From JAAEQG01 sp023133475 (GTDB lineage Bacteria; Planctomycetota; Phycisphaerae; UBA1845), in assembly GCA_030631415.1 (NCBI GenBank), contig DAOVLE010000181.1, positions 1 to 10,660 on the forward strand: DNA of 10,660 bases, in the 5' to 3' direction. Below, in pieces: positions 7,212 to 10,660 of this stretch. Under the pieces are notes generated by a model. It ran no database searches. It was not told where the DNA came from and saw only the letters and a list, made by a program, of their open reading frames with translations. The position numbers were made by a program, and so were the translations under genes. Within the stretch, counting starts at the first letter, position 1. Each line of letters starts with the position of its first letter.

Positions 7212-8210
7212 CCACCCGCCACCCGCCAGACCGTAGGGGTCCAGGAAGCTTAACGGATCGCTGGCGACGTACTCATAGAGGGTGCTCCCATCGACGTATC
7301 CCATCGGATCACGCTGGAGCCCGCGGCCGAGGGTGGGCGAGTAACTGCGGTACAGGAAGTGATACAACTCCACAGCAGCGTCGTAGCGTTGGCTGGTCCA
7401 CATGAATGGATTGCCGTAGCGCGAGCGGTCTGCGATTACGGGATGGGGGATGCCTGGATCGCCGATGCGGTTGTGGAACTCGGCGAAGTCGTCGAGGTCT
7501 ACGTCGGTGTCGGAGTCCACGTCGTACAGAAAGTGGCACAGGTCGTCGCCGGCGCCCAGGCATTCCTGGAAGCCGGAGAAGTCGAACAGGTCGACTTGGC
7601 CATCGCGGTCGGCGTCGAAGTAGGTTGAGGACCAGCGGACACATTCCGGCTCCAGGGATACGCCGTTGCCCGTGAAGCAGGCTGCCAAGTAGCCTGAGTC
7701 CTCTATGCCAATATGCTTGTCGCCGTTGCGGTCATGGACGAATACGCACAGCGGATCGGAGGAGCCGTAGCAGGCGTTGAAATGAGCCTCATCGTATTCA
7801 TCAACGTCACCATCCAGGTCGGCGTCGTGGTGGAAGCTGGGCCTCTCCACCATGGTCTTGCCGTATGGGTCGTAGACGTACCGCTCCACCACCGTCCCGT
7901 TTGAGTTGGCCAACGCGATCACGCTGCCGAGCATATCCTTGAGGTAGTACAGGTATTCCTCGGTCCCGGCTGACTCGTCGCCCAGGCGGGTAAGGTCCAC
8001 CATCACCAGCGGATCGGGGAAACTTGGCCCGTGAACAAACCAGCGCTCGAGCACGTCGTTTTCGGGGTCGCCGCTGTAGTGCTCAGCCAGACACGCCGTT
8101 CGGGATGGAAAAGGCGTCAGACTGCGGACGCCTCCCAAAGAACACGCAAAAATCAACCCGACGCTTTTTCTGGCCGCACCACCTCCGCGCGCCACACGAG
8201 TGAGCTTCAC
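7167..8210 (-). CDS. Orphan, truncated RHS core fragment with internal EF-hand/dockerin-like insert
   Basis: An open frame of 347 codons starting at GTG (8208-8210), which overlaps the stop of the upstream small gene by four bases. Codons 1-38 resemble nothing else here. From residue 39 (ACLAEHYSG) to LYEYV the protein matches the RHS core of the neighbouring large gene without gaps: YLYYLKDMLGSV, YVYDPYGK, the four-loop EF-hand insert, NPFMWTSQRYDAA, RSYSPTLGRGLQRDPMGY. It keeps the canonical DPYGL at the core end, but only 17 residues follow before the stop, so the variable domain is missing. It shows drift at conserved sites: LGRW became LGRG, GQRYD became SQRYD. No YD-repeat barrel precedes it. 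The best reading is a displaced RHS core left after C-terminal exchange. Translation is possible but a pseudogene is equally likely. Confidence 0.8.
   Translation of the reverse strand: MKLTRVARGGGAARKSVGLIFACSLGGVRSLTPFPSRTACLAEHYSGDPENDVLERWFVHGPSFPDPLVMVDLTRLGDESAGTEEYLYYLKDMLGSVIALANSNGTVVERYVYDPYGKTMVERPSFHHDADLDGDVDEYDEAHFNACYGSSDPLCVFVHDRNGDKHIGIEDSGYLAACFTGNGVSLEPECVRWSSTYFDADRDGQVDLFDFSGFQECLGAGDDLCHFLYDVDSDTDVDLDDFAEFHNRIGDPGIPHPVIADRSRYGNPFMWTSQRYDAAVELYHFLYRSYSPTLGRGLQRDPMGYVDGSTLYEYVASDPLSFLDPYGLAGGGWHGQGPPSITLRFAR
7266..8096. repeat. Long direct repeat, copy A (orphan RHS core)
   Basis: This 831-bp stretch aligns with 9349-10179 at a constant offset of 2083 bases at both ends. 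The encoded proteins are highly similar throughout. Homology stops abruptly on both sides: at CAGCCAGACACGC (8084-8096), and at GACGTA (7266), just before the variable C-terminus. Confidence 0.85.
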
Positions 8211-8689
8211 TCTCGCAACGAATCAAAAACCTGCTTTCGCAGTTTCTCCTCCGCAAAGGACAAGCCATGTTTAGAACATAACCGCTTAACTTCCAGAATA
8301 GTTTTATCCGCCAAGCCGGCTTGGCCGCTCTCTGCATAGAGGACCGCCAACACTGCCGTTTCATTGCGAACAGCAGACCAATCATAATATGGACATTCAA
8401 ACCCATCCTTGAGTAGTTCTCTGAGCAAGCTGATGTAATGTTTCGTATAATGAATCTCTTCCGACAAATTCTGCTCACAATTGGCAATTGCCGCTCTACA
8501 TGCTGCACCTAAGATCACTTCATGTTTGGGGTCTTTGCGCGAAACCAGTTCTTTGAGCCTCGTCACGAATCTGCGGGCGTGATAACGACTCTGACGAGTT
8601 TCGAGCCAATACCCCAGCTTCTCGTGAAGGTAATCGATTTCGTCCCATTCGTGGATGAAATTCCGTCTATTGGGTGGTGGCTTTTGCAT
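8207..8689 (-). CDS. Small helical protein, candidate immunity protein of the RHS toxin
   Basis: A 160-residue protein I do not recognise. It looks almost wholly alpha-helical, with no signal peptide or membrane segment: HEWDEIDYLHEKLGYWLETRQSR near the N-terminus, and NETAVLAVLYAESGQAGLADKTI (about 109-131), which reads like a TPR-type helical hairpin. It starts at ATG 20 nt after the stop of the RHS gene on the same strand, with TAAGG about 12 nt upstream, and its stop overlaps the orphan RHS frame. The position directly behind a variable RHS C-terminus is where immunity genes sit. Local GC is lower than in the RHS cores (28 of 60 bases at 8461-8520 against 37 of 60 at 9601-9660), as expected for an exchangeable cassette. 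Function is inferred from position alone; a cytoplasmic protein binding the cognate C-terminal domain is the working idea. Confidence 0.65.
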   Translation of the reverse strand: MQKPPPNRRNFIHEWDEIDYLHEKLGYWLETRQSRYHARRFVTRLKELVSRKDPKHEVILGAACRAAIANCEQNLSEEIHYTKHYISLLRELLKDGFECPYYDWSAVRNETAVLAVLYAESGQAGLADKTILEVKRLCSKHGLSFAEEKLRKQVFDSLRE

Positions 8690-8709
8690 CTTGTGAACGC
8701 CTTACATTG

Positions 8710-9348
8710 CTATGGTTTCTTGGGTTCGGGACCGGGGTCAAGGTCATCCAGTATCTTCTTCTTTTTGGGGGGTAGAGAATCCCAATACTTTTTTTTTCTC
8801 TCCCACTCTTCGTAGGCTTTCCGTTGCTTCTCCTGGGCCTTTTTGCGGAACTTCTTCTTTTTTTGAGGGTCACTTTTGTCCCGGTGGCCTTTCCCGGGCG
8901 TATGTTTCTTTGTCTTCTTTTGCCCGTCCTCCTCCTCCTCTTGCATCTTTAGAATTTGACGCATACGTAGCCGTTGACAACATTTTTTGATGGCATGTTG
9001 AATAGCAAACTCGATATGATCCGGCGATGGGCATGGTGCAATCACGTCGCCTACCAGCGGACAATCGTTGCTTTTTAGCCATTCATTGGCGGAGTCAATA
9101 TCTTTCAGGTTTTTCAGCCATTCCAGCGGCTCGTTTCCCCGCAAGTCGGACCACTGATGTGGCAAAAGCATGGGTGGCGGGTCCCAGTGTTTATAGCGTG
9201 GTGATGAGTCTTGCCCGGGCCTTGCCGGCTCTATTTCGGGTATTGGATACCGCGGAATAACAGGACGATAGCGCGGTGCAGGCCTGTGCCGTGTTGGCGG
9301 CACGCCTCTGCCGCCGAGGAGATCGATCCAGCTTGGCGGGCAACTCAT
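8710..9348 (-). other. Variable C-terminal (putative toxin) module of the RHS protein
   Basis: This part begins where homology to the orphan core stops. It encodes about 212 residues: a Pro/Arg-rich linker, a middle segment with EWLKNLKDIDSANEWLKS and HIEFAIQHAIKKCCQRLRMRQ, and a highly charged coiled-coil-like tail rich in Lys and Glu (EEEED, KKKK three times). I see no HNH, ADP-ribosyltransferase, deaminase or other known toxin signature. The tail could bind nucleic acid or membranes, or only be an extension. Confidence 0.55.
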
Positions 9349-10660
9349 GACGTATTCATAGAGATTAGCCGAATCTACATACCCCAGCGGGTCGCGCTGA
9401 AGCCAGCGGCCTAATTCGGGTGAGTAGCTGCGGTACGTGAAGTGGTATAGGCCTAGCGCGGCGTCGTAGCGCTGCCCCGTCCACATAAACGGGTTGCCGT
9501 AGCGCGAGCGGTCGGCGATCACCGGATGAGGGACGCCAGGGTTGCTGATGTGGTTGTGGAACTCGGCGAAGTCGTCGAGGTCTACGTCGACATCGCCGTC
9601 CACGTCGTACAGAAAATGGCACAGGTCGTCGCTGGCGCCCAGGCATTCCTGGAAGCCGGAGAACTCGAACAGGTCGACTTGGCCATCGCCGTCGGCGTCG
9701 AAGTAGGTTGAGGACCACCGGGCACACTCCGGGCCGGGTTCCACGCCATTGGTCGTGTAGCACCCGGCGAAGTAGCCCGAGTCCTCTATGTCAATATGCT
9801 TGTCGCCGTTGCGGTCATGGACGAATATGCACAGCGGATCGGAGGAGCCGTAGCAGGCGTTGAAATGAGCCTCATCCTCCTCATCGACGTCGCCGTCAAG
9901 GTCGGCGTCGTGATAGAAGCTGGGCCTCTCCACCATGGTCTTGCCGTATGGGTCGTAGACGTACCGCTCCACCGCCGTCCCGTTCAAGTTGGCCAACGCG
10001 GTCACACTGCCCAGCAGGTCCTTGAGGTAGTACAGGTATTCCTCGGTCCCGGCTGACTCGTCGCCCTGGCCAGTCAGGTCCACCATCACCAGCGGATCGG
10101 GGAAACCCGGGCCGTGGACGAACCAGCGTTTGAGCACGTCGTTTTCGGGGCCGTCGCTGTAGTATTCAGCCAGACACGCTGCTCCACCGGCGTAGACGTG
10201 GGTGGTGATCTCATCAATCTCAACCATCGTATAGGTCCACGTCGTCACCCGCCGCCCCAAGGCATCGTACCAGTGCCACTGACGAGAGCCATTGTTGCTC
10301 GCGTTCCGGACTTTGATCAGCCGGTTCTCCGCGTCGTACTCATATTTCTGCGAGCCATCGTTGGTCAGATTGCCGTTGTCGTCGCTGACCAAGCTGATCT
10401 GCTGGGCAGAGCCGATCTGTTGGGTCAGGTATTCGTTAGCCGCGTTGGCTGTACGCGCGTCGGTCACCGGGTCTCCGCCGCCGACGGTAGTGCCCGTAGC
10501 CAGCCAGTTGCCCAATATGTCCAGATTGCTCCACTGACGCGCCTGCGCGAACGGGCGCGGAGCCGGCTCGACTACCGCGGTTTGATCCCCATTCAGCACA
10601 CCACGATCGAACCGCGTCAGCCGGTGCAAACTATCGTACTGATAGACCTCCGACAGATAC
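8710..10660 (-). CDS. RHS-repeat protein with EF-hand insert and variable C-terminal domain (5' end outside window)
   Basis: The C-terminal 649 codons of an RHS/YD-repeat protein; the frame stays open to the window edge (YQYDSLHRLTRFDRG at the edge). Numbering from the TTG at 10629: YD repeats at about 1-150 (GSQKYEYDAENRLIKV, QWHWYDALGRRV); RHS-associated core at about 150-428 (YLYYLKDLLGSVTALAN, YVYDPYGK, NPFMWTGQRYDAALGLYHF, SPELGRWLQRDPLGY, NLYEYV). An insert of four Ca-binding loops sits inside the core at about 241-363. The core ends in WIDLLGG where the usual motif is DPxGL. The variable part follows (about 430-639): a proline-rich linker (440-490), a small putative globular stretch with several Cys (500-562), then a tail with 23 Lys in the last 70 residues. 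RHS proteins encapsulate and deliver such C-terminal toxins; this C-terminal family is unrecognised, so toxicity is inferred. Confidence 0.88.
   Translation of the reverse strand, partial: YLSEVYQYDSLHRLTRFDRGVLNGDQTAVVEPAPRPFAQARQWSNLDILGNWLATGTTVGGGDPVTDARTANAANEYLTQQIGSAQQISLVSDDNGNLTNDGSQKYEYDAENRLIKVRNASNNGSRQWHWYDALGRRVTTWTYTMVEIDEITTHVYAGGAACLAEYYSDGPENDVLKRWFVHGPGFPDPLVMVDLTGQGDESAGTEEYLYYLKDLLGSVTALANLNGTAVERYVYDPYGKTMVERPSFYHDADLDGDVDEEDEAHFNACYGSSDPLCIFVHDRNGDKHIDIEDSGYFAGCYTTNGVEPGPECARWSSTYFDADGDGQVDLFEFSGFQECLGASDDLCHFLYDVDGDVDVDLDDFAEFHNHISNPGVPHPVIADRSRYGNPFMWTGQRYDAALGLYHFTYRSYSPELGRWLQRDPLGYVDSANLYEYVMSCPPSWIDLLGGRGVPPTRHRPAPRYRPVIPRYPIPEIEPARPGQDSSPRYKHWDPPPMLLPHQWSDLRGNEPLEWLKNLKDIDSANEWLKSNDCPLVGDVIAPCPSPDHIEFAIQHAIKKCCQRLRMRQILKMQEEEEDGQKKTKKHTPGKGHRDKSDPQKKKKFRKKAQEKQRKAYEEWERKKKYWDSLPPKKKKILDDLDPGPEPKKP
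9349..10179. repeat. Long direct repeat, copy B (RHS core in the large gene)
   Basis: Partner of 7266-8096 at an offset of 2083 bases. It encodes the RHS core from ACLAEYYSDGPENDVL to LYEYV, including the EF-hand insert. Unlike copy A it is continuous with upstream YD repeats and downstream variable domain. Confidence 0.85.
9541..9909 (-). other. EF-hand/dockerin-like insert inside the RHS core
   Basis: About 123 residues with four loops of the D-x-D-x-[DN]-G-x-x-[DI] type: DADLDGDVDEED, HDRNGDKHIDIED, DADGDGQVDLFEF and DVDGDVDVDLDDF. Loops 1-2 and 3-4 each look like one two-loop dockerin-like unit with a C...C spacing, as at the end of the CotH-domain protein. The insert lies between YVYDPYGK and RYGNPFMWTGQRYD, which are normally much closer in RHS cores. 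The same insert is at about 7458-7826 in the orphan copy. Calcium binding is inferred from the loops. Confidence 0.75.

Noticed and set aside
8083..8508. Alternative - strand frame overlapping the immunity candidate
   Set aside because: It runs in another frame through both the 160-residue gene and the junction, has irregular composition, and lacks the gene spacing that supports the 8207-8689 frame.
8712..8940. T-rich tracts on the + strand that could suggest terminators or low-complexity DNA
   Set aside because: They are the complement of lysine codons (AAG/AAA) in the tail of the RHS protein and are not preceded by consistent GC-rich hairpins.
9541..9909. Regularly spaced GTCG-rich repeats that look at first like a CRISPR or tandem array
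   Set aside because: They encode the Asp-rich EF-hand loops; unit lengths vary and there are no unique spacers between identical repeats.

Overview
The window looks like chromosomal DNA of a member of the Planctomycetota or a close relative. The signs are an ECF sigma factor gene coupled to a Hanks-type Ser/Thr kinase with a TPR tail, a secreted CotH/lamin-tail protein ending in a dockerin-like EF-hand module, and RHS proteins carrying the same kind of EF-hand module. Coding DNA is GC-rich, around 60% where counted by eye. This placement is inference from gene content, not from a marker gene.

Layout. Positions 1-353 hold a nested palindromic element (54-208) and a possible sigma-70-type promoter. 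An ECF sigma factor (354-962) and a membrane-anchored kinase with TPRs (981-3329) form a two-gene operon on the + strand. Converging on them from the - strand is a thioredoxin (3341-3619, with homologous sequence reaching back to about 3706). In the same frame just upstream, separated by one TGA, lies a tiny membrane ORF (3794-3922). A second palindromic element (4028-4109) and a leader region precede an 861-residue secreted protein on the + strand (4451-7036): signal peptide, CotH kinase-like domain, two lamin-tail domains, dockerin-like C-terminus.

The right third (7167-10660, - strand) is an RHS polymorphic-toxin-type locus. In transcription order it has: the C-terminal part of a large RHS protein running off the window; a roughly 210-residue unrecognised C-terminal domain with a very lysine-rich tail; a small helical ORF in the immunity-gene position; and an orphan, truncated copy of the RHS core. 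The two core copies form an ungapped direct repeat of about 831 bp (7266-8096 and 9349-10179). This matches the C-terminal displacement architecture known from rhs loci. Both cores carry an insert of four Ca-binding EF-hand/dockerin-like loops in the middle of the RHS core, which I consider the most unusual feature here.

The sigma factor and kinase probably act together in signal transduction. The CotH protein and the RHS protein are presumably exported or surface proteins and share the same EF-hand module. The toxin and immunity assignments rest on position and architecture, not on recognised domain families.
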